Origin: CAYSLC01 sp964431545
GTDB lineage: Bacteria; Desulfobacterota; Desulfobacteria; Desulfobacterales; JAABSP01
Reading direction: 5' to 3'
DNA: 34,574 nt
Assembly (NCBI GenBank): GCA_964431545.1
Contig: CAYSLC010000031.1
Location: forward strand, 1 to 34,574
Below are positions 1 through 11,648 of the stretch, in pieces. The notes under the pieces are model-generated. The model saw only the letters and a list, made by a program, of their open reading frames with translations. It did not search any database and was not told where the DNA came from. Both the position numbers and the translations under genes were made by a program. Position 1 is the first letter of the stretch. Every line of letters starts with the position of its first letter.

Positions 1-2
1 AT

Positions 3-479
3 GTGCTGTCCTTCGTCTCCGACGTGGCGGAGACCTTCGCCCCCAAGATCGGGGAGGCGGACATCCGGTTCGAAACGGATTTCGACGACAGCCTCGGCGA
101 ATTCGAGATCGACTCCGGCGTGGTCCGGTCGGCGCTCATCTCCATCCTGGAAAACGCCATGGACGCCTGCGTCGACGACAAGGCGAAGGCGACCCACACC
201 ATCCGGTTTTCCGTCCATCCCGACGATACAGATGACGGCGCCGTCGTTTTCACCATCACCGACGACGGCATCGGCATGGACAAAGAGGCCCTCGACGCCC
301 TTTTCACCCTGTTTTTCTCCATGAAAGGCCAGAAGGGCACGGGGTTGGGGCTTTTCGTGTCAAAGAAAATCATCAACCAGCACGGTGGCACGATTCATGT
401 GGCATCGGAACCGGGCGAAGGCACGACGTTTACGATCCGCATGCCCGAGGAGCTGCCGGAGTCGGCGAAGGGGGCGTGA
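3..479 (+). CDS. Sensor histidine kinase, C-terminal ATPase part (5' truncated by window edge)
   Basis: This is the end of a two-component sensor kinase; only about 158 residues of the HATPase_c catalytic domain are inside the window. The N box (ILENAMDAC, Asn near visible residue 51), the G1 box (DDGIGMD, about residues 87-92) and the G2 box (GTGLGL) are all intact, so the ATP-binding fold should work. The dimerisation/phospho-acceptor His region and any sensor domain lie upstream of base 1. The frame is open at the left edge, so the GTG at base 3 is probably not the real start. The last residues after the fold are a short Ala/Glu-rich tail, with no receiver domain attached. The partner regulator is not visible. 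Confidence 0.9.
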   Translation: MLSFVSDVAETFAPKIGEADIRFETDFDDSLGEFEIDSGVVRSALISILENAMDACVDDKAKATHTIRFSVHPDDTDDGAVVFTITDDGIGMDKEALDALFTLFFSMKGQKGTGLGLFVSKKIINQHGGTIHVASEPGEGTTFTIRMPEELPESAKGA

Positions 480-493
480 GGGGAGGGCCTGTT

Positions 494-724
494 CTAAAAC
501 CCCTCACGCGTTGCCTTCCTTCCCATGGGCTTCCCACCAGTTTTCTGCTTCTTTTTACGTCTTCTTCTAGGTAACTTAAATTGAGATTGTGCCGGAACAA
601 GCGGTAACCCCAAGGATTTAGCCTGATTTACCAAGCGCTTCTTCAGTCGCCTCTGATGGGCCTCTTCTTGTTCCGCAAAAACCGTCTCATCATATGCCTT
701 TTGGTCTTTGATGAGATGATAACA
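494..724 (-). mobile_element. Remnant: C-terminal tail of a transposase, possibly IS110/IS1111-like
   Basis: Reading the minus strand from about 724 down to a TAG at 496-494 gives a coherent peptide beginning CYHLIKDQKAYDETVF, followed by a charged helix (RRLKKRLVNQAKSLGL) and a basic tail ending KATREGF. The pattern of 'YHLLKD..Y' followed by a basic helix and 'LGL.LVP' recalls the last 70 residues of IS110/IS1111-type transposases. The family call is from memory and tentative. There is no start codon, no catalytic domain and no visible terminal repeats, so it cannot be active. It abuts the broken helical-repeat gene at about 719-740 in a different frame, as expected for an old insertion followed by deletion. 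Confidence 0.45.
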
Positions 725-1316
725 GGGTCGAATTCGGCGCCGCCCATGCAGCCGAAGGCGTGGAAGATGCAGACATGGGCCCGAAGGTTGTTGGCGCCGG
801 TTCTTTTGGACCAGTCCAGGGACCTTTCGGCGGCCTGAATGACCGGGGCCGTTTGGCTTTCAACGCATGCCCCGATCATGGCGCGGTAATGCCACAGGGC
901 AGCGATGGCCGGTGCGGCGAGGCGGCTCTGGTGCCGGAGCAGGTATTCGATCCGGCCATGCCACTCGACGATCCGGTCGAACCCCTCCCCATCTCCAGGG
1001 CAAAGAGAACGGCGGCGCCGGCGGCCGCGGCCGCCGCCTCCAGGTCCCCGTCCCTTAGAAACCGCTCATAATAGCCGTTGAGAACCTCCGGCGTGGCGGT
1101 CATGTTGACGGCCTCGGAGAGGAACCCGAGACGCGGGGGGATCGGGACGCGGCGCGAAGCCGACGCCAGGGGGACCAGGTGGGCGGCGAGGGCGGGGGTT
1201 TCCATGTTGAACCACCAGGTCAGCCCCTCCTCGTTCAGATCGGCGACATAGCGGTCCCATGCGTTGCGTTGGAACCATTCATCGTATGGCGGCTTGAGGT
1301 TGCCGAGAACAAACAT
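725..1316 (-). pseudogene. Frameshifted helical-repeat (TPR/MalT-like) gene, broken at both frame and 3' end
   Basis: The gene starts at ATG 1316 (minus strand), with AAGGAG about 11 nt upstream. It runs in frame to residue ~109 (..LFALEMGRG) and then turns into a Ser/Gly/Arg-rich nonsense tail. Adding one base in the short C runs at 982-990 restores a sensible continuation (FDRIVEWHGRIEYLLRHQS.., later ..IQAAERSLDWSKRTGANN) down to ~727. So there is a single-base deletion, or a sequencing error, in a homopolymer. The joined product is all-helical with TPR-like spacing. It resembles the repeat region of large MalT/STAND-type regulators, but no named family is certain. The 3' end runs into the transposase remnant. 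Confidence 0.55.
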
Positions 1317-1605
1317 GGCCGATGCCGCTCCTTTCCGCCCTGGTGAAGCCTATGGCTTGGAAGATCGGGGTGATGCGCTGCCGAACCGGTTCAACGGGTC
1401 CAAAAGTATTGCCTGAAATAGCGATTGTCTGAAATGCAGGCCGATATCATCCTTACATGCGTCTTTCACATCAGAGCGGGCTTCGTGCATACGGGCGCAG
1501 ATGCCGGAATCACGGCGATTTTAGAGATTGACCGGTAAATCTTCGCTCTGGTAAGCTTATGGTGTCTCTACCGTGCAGAAACCCCAAAACGGAGCCGCCG
1601 CATCC
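1317..1605. other. Intergenic region between the minus-strand pseudogene and the aldehyde dehydrogenase
   Basis: This 289-base divergent intergenic region must hold the promoter of the aldehyde dehydrogenase/KAP pair and the old promoter of the pseudogene. I see only a poor promoter-like pair, TTGACC at 1528-1533 and TAAGCT at 1552-1557 (18-base spacer). I saw no convincing terminator or repeat. Confidence 0.35.
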
Positions 1606-2994
1606 ATGTTTCCAGCCGTCCAGACCGACGATCTCCACCACCGGCAGCGGGCCTTTTTCCGGTCCGGCCGGACCCGGCCCTGCGCGTTCCGTCGAAAGGG
1701 CCTTCTCCGGCTGCGCCGGGCCGTCGAATCCCACCAGGACGACATCCTGTCCGCCCTCCGGGAGGATCTCGGCAAGTCGGAGATCGAAGGCTATCTGTCG
1801 GAAATCGGCTTCACCCTCTCGGAGATCGATTTTGCCCTGAAGCACCTGAAGCGATGGATGCGGCCGGAGAAGGTCCGCACGCCGGCGGTCCATCATCCGG
1901 CCCGGAGCCATATCCTCTCCGAGCCCTGCGGGCGGGTTCTCATTATTTCCCCCTGGAACTATCCCTTCCAGTTGACCATTTCGCCCCTCATCGGGGCCCT
2001 GGCCGCCGGCAACTGCGGGGTGCTGAAACCGTCCGAGACCGCACCCCACACCGCCGCCGCCCTCTCCGCCATGATCCGGGGCGCCTTCGACGAAGAATAC
2101 GTCGCAGTGGCGGAAGGCGGGGTGGAAACCGTCCAACGGCTATTGAAGGTCCCCTTCGATCACATTTTCTTCACCGGCAGCCCGTCGGTGGGCCGTATCG
2201 TCATGAAGGCGGCGGCCGGGTATCTGACGCCGGTCACACTCGAACTGGGCGGGAAAAGCCCCTGCATCGTCAACGGCGACGTTCCGTTCACCCCCACCGC
2301 CCGGCGGATCGTCTGGGGCAAGTTCATGAACGCCGGCCAGACCTGCATCGCCCCCGATTATCTCTACGTCCACGAATCCGTCCACGACCGGCTCGTGGAA
2401 CGGATGGGCGCCGTCATCAGGGAATTCTACGGGGCCGATCCCAAAGCCTCTCCCCATTACGGGCGCATCATCGACGACCGCCATTACGGGCGTCTGGAGA
2501 AGCTGCTGGACCGGGATAAGATCCGCATCGGCGGCGAACGGGAGGCCAAAAGTCGGTACATCGCGCCCACGATAATGACCGGGATCGGCTGGGACCATCC
2601 CACCATGGCCGAAGAGATCTTCGGCCCCATCCTGCCGGTGATGACCTTCACCGACCCGGAGGAGGCCGTCCGGGAGATCGTCGATCGCCCCAAGCCCCTG
2701 GCCCTTTACGTCTTTTCCCGGGACCGTGCATTTTACCAAAATATCATCGCCGAAACCGCCTCGGGCGGGGTCTGCATCAACGACACCATCTCCCATATCG
2801 TCTCCCCCCACCTCCCCTTCGGCGGCGTCGGCCCCAGCGGCATGGGACGGTACCACGGCCGGTATTCCTTCGAGACCTTTTCCCACCGCAAAAGCGTCAT
2901 GAAACGATCCCTGCTGGTGGACCCCAGTCTTCGGTACCCGCCCTACACCGTCCCGCTGGGTTATCTGAAAAAACTGCTGCGCTGGATTCTGTAG
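1606..2994 (+). CDS. NAD(P)-dependent aldehyde dehydrogenase, class 3 / fatty-aldehyde type
   Basis: It oxidises an aldehyde to a carboxylic acid with NAD(P)+. The N-terminal pattern (AFFRSGRTRP, then EDLGKSEIEGYLSEIG) and the length (462 residues) fit the class 3 ALDH branch, which typically handles medium to long aliphatic or aromatic aldehydes. Visible motifs are PWNYPFQL, the nucleotide-binding FTGSPSVG, the general base Glu213 in ELGGKSP and the nucleophile Cys247 in GQTCIAPDY (34 residues apart, the family spacing), and the late EEIFGPILPV and PFGGVGPSGMGRYHG segments. I chose ATG 1606, with GGAG about 11 nt upstream; a GTG at 1573 in the same frame would add 11 residues without family resemblance. 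The next gene starts 2 nt after the stop. The actual substrate cannot be told. Confidence 0.9.
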   Translation: MFPAVQTDDLHHRQRAFFRSGRTRPCAFRRKGLLRLRRAVESHQDDILSALREDLGKSEIEGYLSEIGFTLSEIDFALKHLKRWMRPEKVRTPAVHHPARSHILSEPCGRVLIISPWNYPFQLTISPLIGALAAGNCGVLKPSETAPHTAAALSAMIRGAFDEEYVAVAEGGVETVQRLLKVPFDHIFFTGSPSVGRIVMKAAAGYLTPVTLELGGKSPCIVNGDVPFTPTARRIVWGKFMNAGQTCIAPDYLYVHESVHDRLVERMGAVIREFYGADPKASPHYGRIIDDRHYGRLEKLLDRDKIRIGGEREAKSRYIAPTIMTGIGWDHPTMAEEIFGPILPVMTFTDPEEAVREIVDRPKPLALYVFSRDRAFYQNIIAETASGGVCINDTISHIVSPHLPFGGVGPSGMGRYHGRYSFETFSHRKSVMKRSLLVDPSLRYPPYTVPLGYLKKLLRWIL

Positions 2995-2996
2995 CC

Positions 2997-4988
2997 ATGA
3001 AAGCGTCTCCCCAAGATCGCGAAGATCGATCCAACACCGAGATGGACTCTCCTGCCCGGCTGGATCTCAGCCCGACCATGGCGGAGATCCGGGACCGGTT
3101 TCTCAAAGCGGATCGACCCGTCACCGCTGCGGCGCTGGCCGAAGAGATTTTGAAACGCCATCGGGACGATCTCGGCGGCAGGGCCGCCGCCGCGCTGCCC
3201 CTGGAAGAAACGGCCACAGAACGCCCGGTGGACGAATGGCTCCGGGAGATCGCCTGGCTGTTCGACCCGGCCCGGATACAAGAGCTGTCCCCATCAGACC
3301 AGACGCCGGCGCTCCATGGCCGTCTGGCGATCATCGGGCTTTGTCTTCTGGAGCCCCGGCTCCGGACCCAGCTGGAGAGAGCGGATCTTTTCCAGGGGTT
3401 GATCGGGGAACTGGGGGAACCCATCGAGGAGATCCTCACGGAACAGGGCCGGTTCGCCTTCAGGGCCTCCGATGCCGAAATGGACGACAGTGTGCCGACC
3501 CAGCCCGACGATCCCTTGCGCCGGATGGAAGAGGATCAGCTGGGCCGGTCGGCCTTCGCCCGGTTTCTGGCCCGCCGCATCACCGCCGTGCCCGAGGAGG
3601 CCGGGGCCTACGCCATCCACGTCTACGGCCCGTGGGGATCCGGGAAAACCACCCTGCGCAACTTCCTCCGGAGAGAACTCGAAGACGCCTACGGCTGGAA
3701 CGTGACCGACTTCAACGCCTGGCGGAACCAGCATGTCCGGCCGCCGTGGTGGTCCCTGCTGGAGAGCGTCTTTCAATCGGCCAAACCCCACCTGTCGCCA
3801 TGGAACCGGTGGCGGGAGTACTGGTGGCGGTTCAATACCGGGCGCATCCACTACGTCTTCGGCGCCATCGTCCTGGTCTGGGTCGTGGCGCTGATCGTGT
3901 TCCCCATCTTCCGGGAAACCGCCGGTGACACCGGCAGCCTCAGCTTCTGGGCCGGGGTCGCCGACGAGATCAGCAAAATCCTCGCGGTCATCCTCACCAT
4001 CTGGGGCATTGTCTACGGCGTCAGCCGGTCTTTTCTGCTGAACTCCGCCAAGGCCGCCCAAAGCTACATGGAATTGACCCACGACCCCATGAACATGATC
4101 AAGAAACGGTTCCAGGGGTTGGTCAGACGGCTCCGGGGCCAGCGGATGGCCATTTTCATCGACGACCTGGACCGGTGCCAGAGCGGTTACGTGATCGAAT
4201 TGCTGGAAGGGATGCAGACCCTTTTCCGGGAGGCCCCGGTGGTTTTTGTCGTCACGGCCGACCGGCGATGGCTGAACGCATGCTACGAGGAAACATACGA
4301 AAAGCTCAAACCCTTTGTGTCCGAACCCGGAAAGCCCCTGGGGGTGCTTTTTCTGGAAAAGGCGTTCCAGTTCGCGACCCCCGTACCGGGAATCCCCAGG
4401 GAGATGAAGGAAGCCTTCTGGAAACGGCTGATCCTGGTAAAGAAGGCGGCGCCCGAATCGTCCCTCGACGCGGCGCGGGAGAAGGCCAGCGGCGTGATGC
4501 GGGAAGCGGAAACCGAATCCGCCGTCAGAAGCGAGGTGGACGAGAGCCGCGAACTGCCCTTCCACGAGCAGCGGGCCATCCGGGAGGAGGCGGTGATCCG
4601 TCTGGCCGCCCCCGAGATCCTGGCCCGCCTGGAACACACCCTTACCCCTTACGTCGGACTGCTGGAGCCCAACCCCCGGTCCATGAAACGACTGGTCAAC
4701 ACCTACAGCGCCAACCGGGCCCTGGCGATCCTGTCGGAAGTGGACATCGATACCCATCAACTGGTGCTGTGGACGATCCTGTCGTCCCGGTGGCCCCAGT
4801 TGGCGGATTATCTGGCAAAACACCCCGAAATGGTAGAAAAAATCATCAACAAGGATGCTCATGAAATCCGCGGCGGTCTGGCCCAACTGGTGGGCGATGC
4901 CGCCGTCCTTCACGTCCTCCAGGGCGGAACGACCGATGCAGCACTGCTCCCCAAGACCATCCGGGACTGCGCCCGGATGCATGTGTAG
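2997..4988 (+). CDS. KAP-family P-loop NTPase with two transmembrane segments
   Basis: This is a 663-residue protein. The Walker A motif GPWGSGKTTL (Lys217) and the Walker B motif FIDDLDRC (Asp389/Asp390) have the form typical of KAP NTPases (Kidins220/ARMS and PifA family). Two hydrophobic segments at about 286-307 and 325-348 lie between them, a hallmark insertion that puts a hairpin in the membrane with the ATPase in the cytoplasm. Later parts (FVVTADRRWL, FLEKAFQF, NPRSMKRLVN) match the sensor and lid regions of the family. The roughly 200-residue N-terminal region is acidic and unassigned. Bacterial KAP proteins include phage-exclusion factors such as PifA, but many have no known role. 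It sits 2 nt after the aldehyde dehydrogenase and is probably co-transcribed. There is no linked nuclease or other defence gene. Confidence 0.85.
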   Translation: MKASPQDREDRSNTEMDSPARLDLSPTMAEIRDRFLKADRPVTAAALAEEILKRHRDDLGGRAAAALPLEETATERPVDEWLREIAWLFDPARIQELSPSDQTPALHGRLAIIGLCLLEPRLRTQLERADLFQGLIGELGEPIEEILTEQGRFAFRASDAEMDDSVPTQPDDPLRRMEEDQLGRSAFARFLARRITAVPEEAGAYAIHVYGPWGSGKTTLRNFLRRELEDAYGWNVTDFNAWRNQHVRPPWWSLLESVFQSAKPHLSPWNRWREYWWRFNTGRIHYVFGAIVLVWVVALIVFPIFRETAGDTGSLSFWAGVADEISKILAVILTIWGIVYGVSRSFLLNSAKAAQSYMELTHDPMNMIKKRFQGLVRRLRGQRMAIFIDDLDRCQSGYVIELLEGMQTLFREAPVVFVVTADRRWLNACYEETYEKLKPFVSEPGKPLGVLFLEKAFQFATPVPGIPREMKEAFWKRLILVKKAAPESSLDAAREKASGVMREAETESAVRSEVDESRELPFHEQRAIREEAVIRLAAPEILARLEHTLTPYVGLLEPNPRSMKRLVNTYSANRALAILSEVDIDTHQLVLWTILSSRWPQLADYLAKHPEMVEKIINKDAHEIRGGLAQLVGDAAVLHVLQGGTTDAALLPKTIRDCARMHV

Positions 4989-5057
4989 GACTCAAACAAG
5001 GGCGCTGTTACAACCAACCGCCGGTTCCCCGTGAACCGGAAAAAAAAAGGAATCCCC

Positions 5058-5873
5058 ATGAAAAACGCGACATGTGTACCGGTAATCCTGCTGGCCCTGT
5101 TGGCCTTTTCCGCCGTCCCGTCCCTTGGGCAGATCGACCTCGAAGGCACCCTGGATCGCGTACTTACCGGCGACCGGACCGGCGGAACCGGCGCCTCCTC
5201 GGACCTCGTGGCCCGGGGGTTGAAAGAGGCGCTGTCCATCGGCATTCAAAACGCCATCGACCGACTCGGAAAACCGGGCGGCTACCTCAAGGACAACCGG
5301 GTGCGGATCTCCGTTCCGGAAAACCTGAAGCTGGTGGAAACCACCCTCCGAAGCGTCGGCCAGGGAAAACGCGTGGACGAATTCATCGCGGCCATGAACC
5401 GGGCCGCCAGCGACGCGGTCCCCGAAGGCACCCGGATATTCGTTGATGCGGTCAGGTCCATTTCGATCGAAGACGCCATGGGCATCCTCAACGGTCCCGA
5501 CGATGCGGCCACCACGTATTTCCAGAGAAACACCCAGGACGCCCTGAAAAGGGCGTTTCTCCCCATCGTCAAACGGAGCATGGAATCCGCCCATGTCGTC
5601 GGCTACTACAACGCCCTCAACAGCGCCTACAAGACCTACGGAAAACCGCTGATGGAAAACCAAAACGTCCAGGCCCTCGCCTCTATTCTCACCGGCGAGT
5701 CGGCCGACGAATCCGCAGGAGCGCCCGAAGCCGACCTGGACGCCTACGTGACGAGGAAAGCCCTGGACGGCCTGTTTCTCATGATCGCCAAAGAGGAAAA
5801 GAAGATCCGGGAACAGCCGGCTGCGAGGGTCACGGATTTGTTAGAGACGGTATTCGGAATGTCGGCGCGGTAG
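5058..5873 (+). CDS. Exported DUF4197-family protein
   Basis: The start is ATG 5058, preceded by an A-rich AAGGAA ribosome-binding site; an upstream in-frame GTG (5031) would put charged residues ahead of the signal peptide. The N-terminus (Lys, then VILLALLAFSAVPSLG) is a cleavable signal peptide, so the product is periplasmic. The body carries the DUF4197 pattern: a GLKEALSIGIQNAI helix, RISVPENLKLVE, VDEFIAAMNRAASDAVPEGTR, the signature DDAATTYFQRNT, then PIVKRSM and YYNALNSAY. Length (about 271 residues) is normal. The family is widespread in Proteobacteria and has no established biochemical function; it is all-helical with no obvious catalytic residues. A weak GCGG/CCGC stem followed by TTTTT (5867-5890) just after the stop may end the transcript. 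Confidence 0.85.
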   Translation: MKNATCVPVILLALLAFSAVPSLGQIDLEGTLDRVLTGDRTGGTGASSDLVARGLKEALSIGIQNAIDRLGKPGGYLKDNRVRISVPENLKLVETTLRSVGQGKRVDEFIAAMNRAASDAVPEGTRIFVDAVRSISIEDAMGILNGPDDAATTYFQRNTQDALKRAFLPIVKRSMESAHVVGYYNALNSAYKTYGKPLMENQNVQALASILTGESADESAGAPEADLDAYVTRKALDGLFLMIAKEEKKIREQPAARVTDLLETVFGMSAR

Positions 5874-5966
5874 CTGCCGCCGCACTTTTTCTGTTGTGAT
5901 CGGAAAGGCCGGGGGCGCATTTGGCTGCCGCGTCCCTGAAAAATGCGGTAACCCGGATAAATCTGT

Positions 5967-5996
5967 TTGACAACGGGCCGGAAACCATCCTATATA
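5967..5996 (+). promoter_or_regulatory. Sigma-70-type promoter for the C25 peptidase gene
   Basis: A perfect -35 TTGACA (5967-5972) is followed after 18 bases by TATATA (5991-5996), inside an AT-rich stretch. This is the best consensus promoter seen in the window. Transcription would start near 6003, leaving an untranslated leader of about 420 nt before the peptidase start at 6420. Confidence 0.6.
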
Positions 5997-6419
5997 AATA
6001 CCATCATCGTCCAAAAACCAAACCGATCCTTGTGTCGGTAATCGTCATTGCGATGACCCGTTTTGGAAGAGGATTCCCTTATGAAAGGGATTTCCCCATT
6101 GGTTTCGATTCATCGGTACCCAAAGATCGATGGCTGGCGACCATCCCCCGATCGGATGGGTGGGGCCGATTGTCCACGACTCCGGAAACCGGAAACCCGC
6201 AACTCACCGCCCGTTCACTCTTTTCGTCTTTCCCTCTGCCTCCTTTTCCGCCCCCCTGTCGCGCCAACCGGCATTGATGGTCGGTACCAGATGCCCCCGC
6301 CAGGCCGCCACACCGTTTTTTGCGGATGGATCGGCTCCGCATCCGGGCCATTTCCATCCGAGGCGTGGCAGGACACTACCTGCCTTTTGGCATCCATACC
6401 CCAACGCAAGGAGGCAACC
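5997..6419 (+). other. Long leader between promoter and C25 peptidase start
   Basis: These are about 420 bases without a credible gene. The peptidase frame is open through much of it, but the peptide is Pro/Arg-rich and precedes a clear signal peptide, so I read it as untranslated. I recognised no riboswitch. A long leader leaves room for RNA-level control. Confidence 0.4.
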
Positions 6420-9683
<3,264 letters not shown>

Positions 9684-9689
9684 GTCACC

Positions 9690-9726
9690 GGGCGCCGCCC
9701 ATGGGAATCTCCAAGGGGCGGCGCCC
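9690..9726 (+). terminator. Strong hairpin after the C25 peptidase
   Basis: GGGCGCCGCCC (9690-9700) and GGGCGGCGCCC (9716-9726) form a perfect 11-bp GC stem with a 15-base loop, starting 6 bases after the stop codon. It is followed by TTCC rather than a clean T run, so it is either a weak intrinsic terminator or a 3'-end stabilising hairpin. Confidence 0.6.
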
Positions 9727-9840
9727 TTCCAAAACGGAACGGACCTTCCTCCCCATTCCCGCCCAGTGTAAAAAATCATGACAAATCAGGTTTCTCCCCC
9801 GTCCACCCGGTGGCTCTCCAAACCCACTGTTTGTTTTTCA

Positions 9841-9857
9841 AATTATTACAAATAATT
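9841..9857. promoter_or_regulatory. AT-rich inverted repeat, candidate operator
   Basis: AATTATT-ACA-AATAATT is a perfect 7-bp dyad with a 3-base centre, in the AT-rich region upstream of the PAS-LuxR regulator. The symmetry and size fit a dimeric regulator site, but chance is hard to exclude in AT-rich DNA. Confidence 0.3.
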
Positions 9858-10047
9858 GAAAATTTGATTCCGGTCTTCCATCAACCGGCTTGCCAAGGAT
9901 TTATCAGACGGTAACGATGGATTTCCACCAAATGTTTCCGGATCCCCCCTTCTATCCGTAAAAAAAAGCGACAACCGAAAACCAGGTGATTTGGAGACCA
10001 CCGGTCTGCCGGAATAGCGAGTAGTGGTTGGAGGTTTTCCTTTCCGG

Positions 10048-10061
10048 CAAATAATTATTTG
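10048..10061. promoter_or_regulatory. Perfect 14-bp palindrome, candidate operator
   Basis: CAAATAATTATTTG equals its own reverse complement. It resembles the dyad about 200 bases upstream (both contain AATAATT), suggesting repeated binding sites for one regulator, possibly the LuxR-type protein encoded downstream. Confidence 0.35.
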
Positions 10062-10313
10062 AATATATAAGGTATTTCCGAAAAAATTAAGGGCGGGTTG
10101 CCTTTAAATGTCGATCCTATGGAAATGTCAATACTGTTCAATGTCCAGGAATTCAAGTCGGAATCTTTAACAGGCCGCACAGCCCTCCATGTTAATTGTT
10201 CACAAATCAAGTTTTATCTAATGGTTATGTGGGAATCTAAAATTGGCGCATTTTATGCATAATACCACTATGTATAGGTCTATTTGATTTCCTTTGCCCA
10301 CCCGCTGATTGTC

Positions 10314-11312
10314 ATGGGGGAAGGTTTGGCACTAGAACACACCGATTCAATCGATTCCGAGTTCTATTTCGCGCCTTTCGGCGACCGGGACGGCATACGA
10401 TCGACGAAAGACCCGGAAAAAGCCGAGGCGGTGGCCCATGTCCTTCATCGAACCCCAATGCTGGTCAGTGCCATCGACCGGTCCCATCGGGTACTGATAT
10501 GGAATCAAAAATGCGAGAAAGCGACAGGCTACCCGTCCCGGGAACTGCTAGACGACCGGCACCCGTTTAAAAAACTGTTTCCGGACCGAACGTATCGCCA
10601 GCATCTATTGGAAACCTGGCGCCGCCACCACTACGAATTCAGCCAGTATGATACATGGATTACCTGTAAAGATGGTCAACAAAAGAAGATCGAGTGGACC
10701 GGCACGAAGCAGCCCCTCCCGCTTCCTGATTTCAAGTTTCTGCTGTTCGGTTTCGACCGGACGGTCCACCCGGATTCCCAGTTTCAGAAGAGAACCGCTC
10801 TCGACAGGCCAATCCCCCCCCAACCCCGGTCCGGCCTTTCGTTCCGAGAACATCTGCTTTCGCGGATCAAAAAAATGGAAACAATGGTCCAGGAATTGGT
10901 GCATACCAACCAGGCGCTCTCCCAATTGTCCTGCAACATCGAGAACGAAAAAGCGGAAAACCAGAAACAAATAGAGGTGCGACTTCGGTGTGATATCCTC
11001 CCGACCATAGACGCCCTCCGCCGGAACCGGGACGGGGCGGGGAACAAGGCAATGGTGGAGCGGTTGAAGGGACAATTGAAGGGATTGACCGCATCCTGTA
11101 AACGCACCATGAAGCCCCCGTTTCTCTCGCTTTCTTCCGCTGAATTTCAAATAGCGACCCTGATCATCTGCGGACTCAGCAGTCAGGAGATTGCCCAACG
11201 GCTCTCTGTTTCCGTTCATACCGTGATGACCCACCGAAAAAGTATTCGCAAGAAGCTCAATCTTCATCACAACACAATGGACCTGGGCAATTTTCTCAGG
11301 CAGTTGACATGA
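10314..11312 (+). CDS. PAS-domain LuxR-type transcriptional regulator (paralog 1)
   Basis: This is a DNA-binding regulator of about 332 residues. An N-terminal PAS domain (MLVSAIDRSHRVLIWNQKCE to KFLLFGFDRT, roughly residues 45-150) should sense a small molecule or cofactor. A central amphipathic coiled coil (KKMETMVQELVHTNQALS..) should mediate dimerisation. The C-terminus is a LuxR/GerE helix-turn-helix (SSAEFQIATLIICGLSSQEIAQRLSVSVHTVMTHRKSIRKKL). There is no receiver domain, so control is by ligand rather than phosphorylation. The start is uncertain: ATG 10314 lacks a clear Shine-Dalgarno, and TTG 10284 would add 10 residues. It is clearly paralogous along its whole length to the regulator at 11649. 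Isolation between two AT-rich gaps indicates its own transcript. Confidence 0.85.
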   Translation: MGEGLALEHTDSIDSEFYFAPFGDRDGIRSTKDPEKAEAVAHVLHRTPMLVSAIDRSHRVLIWNQKCEKATGYPSRELLDDRHPFKKLFPDRTYRQHLLETWRRHHYEFSQYDTWITCKDGQQKKIEWTGTKQPLPLPDFKFLLFGFDRTVHPDSQFQKRTALDRPIPPQPRSGLSFREHLLSRIKKMETMVQELVHTNQALSQLSCNIENEKAENQKQIEVRLRCDILPTIDALRRNRDGAGNKAMVERLKGQLKGLTASCKRTMKPPFLSLSSAEFQIATLIICGLSSQEIAQRLSVSVHTVMTHRKSIRKKLNLHHNTMDLGNFLRQLT

Positions 11313-11648
11313 GATACCGTGAATTTCATTCCCATGCCCTTTCTTTATCCGTACTTTTGCGGATGCCTTCCTTCAGAAAACCCGTATTTGTGCCAATTGA
11401 TCTTTTCTAAAAGCTGATTTAAGAATAAAATAGAAAGTTTTATAATCAGCGCCCAGGGTCCGCTTCGCCCTTACAATCGAATACCGTACTGAGGACACAT
11501 GACCTTCTCTCTATCGATACCGGAAGATCTTCTGGTTGACGGGTTCCAACAGGGCTCCGGAAAGGACACCCAACGGTCGATAGCCGGTCGGGTGGGGTAT
11601 TAAAGGACAGGCATTTCATGATCTCCCGACAGGGAAAGGAGAAGGCGC
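11313..11648. other. Intergenic region between the two PAS-LuxR paralogs
   Basis: This 336-base stretch has no gene. It contains the imperfect hairpin listed at 11414-11449 and is AT-rich around it. The promoter of the second paralog should be here, but no consensus pair is clear. Confidence 0.4.
11414..11449. promoter_or_regulatory. Bipartite inverted repeat upstream of the second PAS-LuxR gene
   Basis: CTGATT (11414-11419) pairs with AATCAG (11444-11449), and inside it ATAAAA (11425-11430) pairs with TTTTAT (11438-11443). The left arm has a 5-base bulge and the loop is 7 bases. It could be an operator or an RNA hairpin; no T run follows. Confidence 0.35.

Larger units (their letters stand above)
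9727..10313. other. AT-rich intergenic region upstream of the first PAS-LuxR gene
   Basis: This stretch of about 590 bases has no credible gene. Its AT content is far above its surroundings, and it contains two short AT palindromes listed separately. It presumably carries the promoter and operator sites of the regulator gene that follows. I could not fix a -35/-10 pair with confidence. Confidence 0.5.

Noticed and set aside
3294..4982. 562-codon open frame on the minus strand opposite the KAP gene
   Set aside because: It is the antisense shadow of a GC-rich gene: His/Gly/Gln/Pro-rich product, no motifs, while the plus strand carries clear Walker motifs.
6063..6419. In-frame upstream extension of the C25 peptidase
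   Set aside because: It would put 119 Pro/Arg-rich residues ahead of a clear signal peptide, and ATG 6420 has an excellent AAGGAGG.
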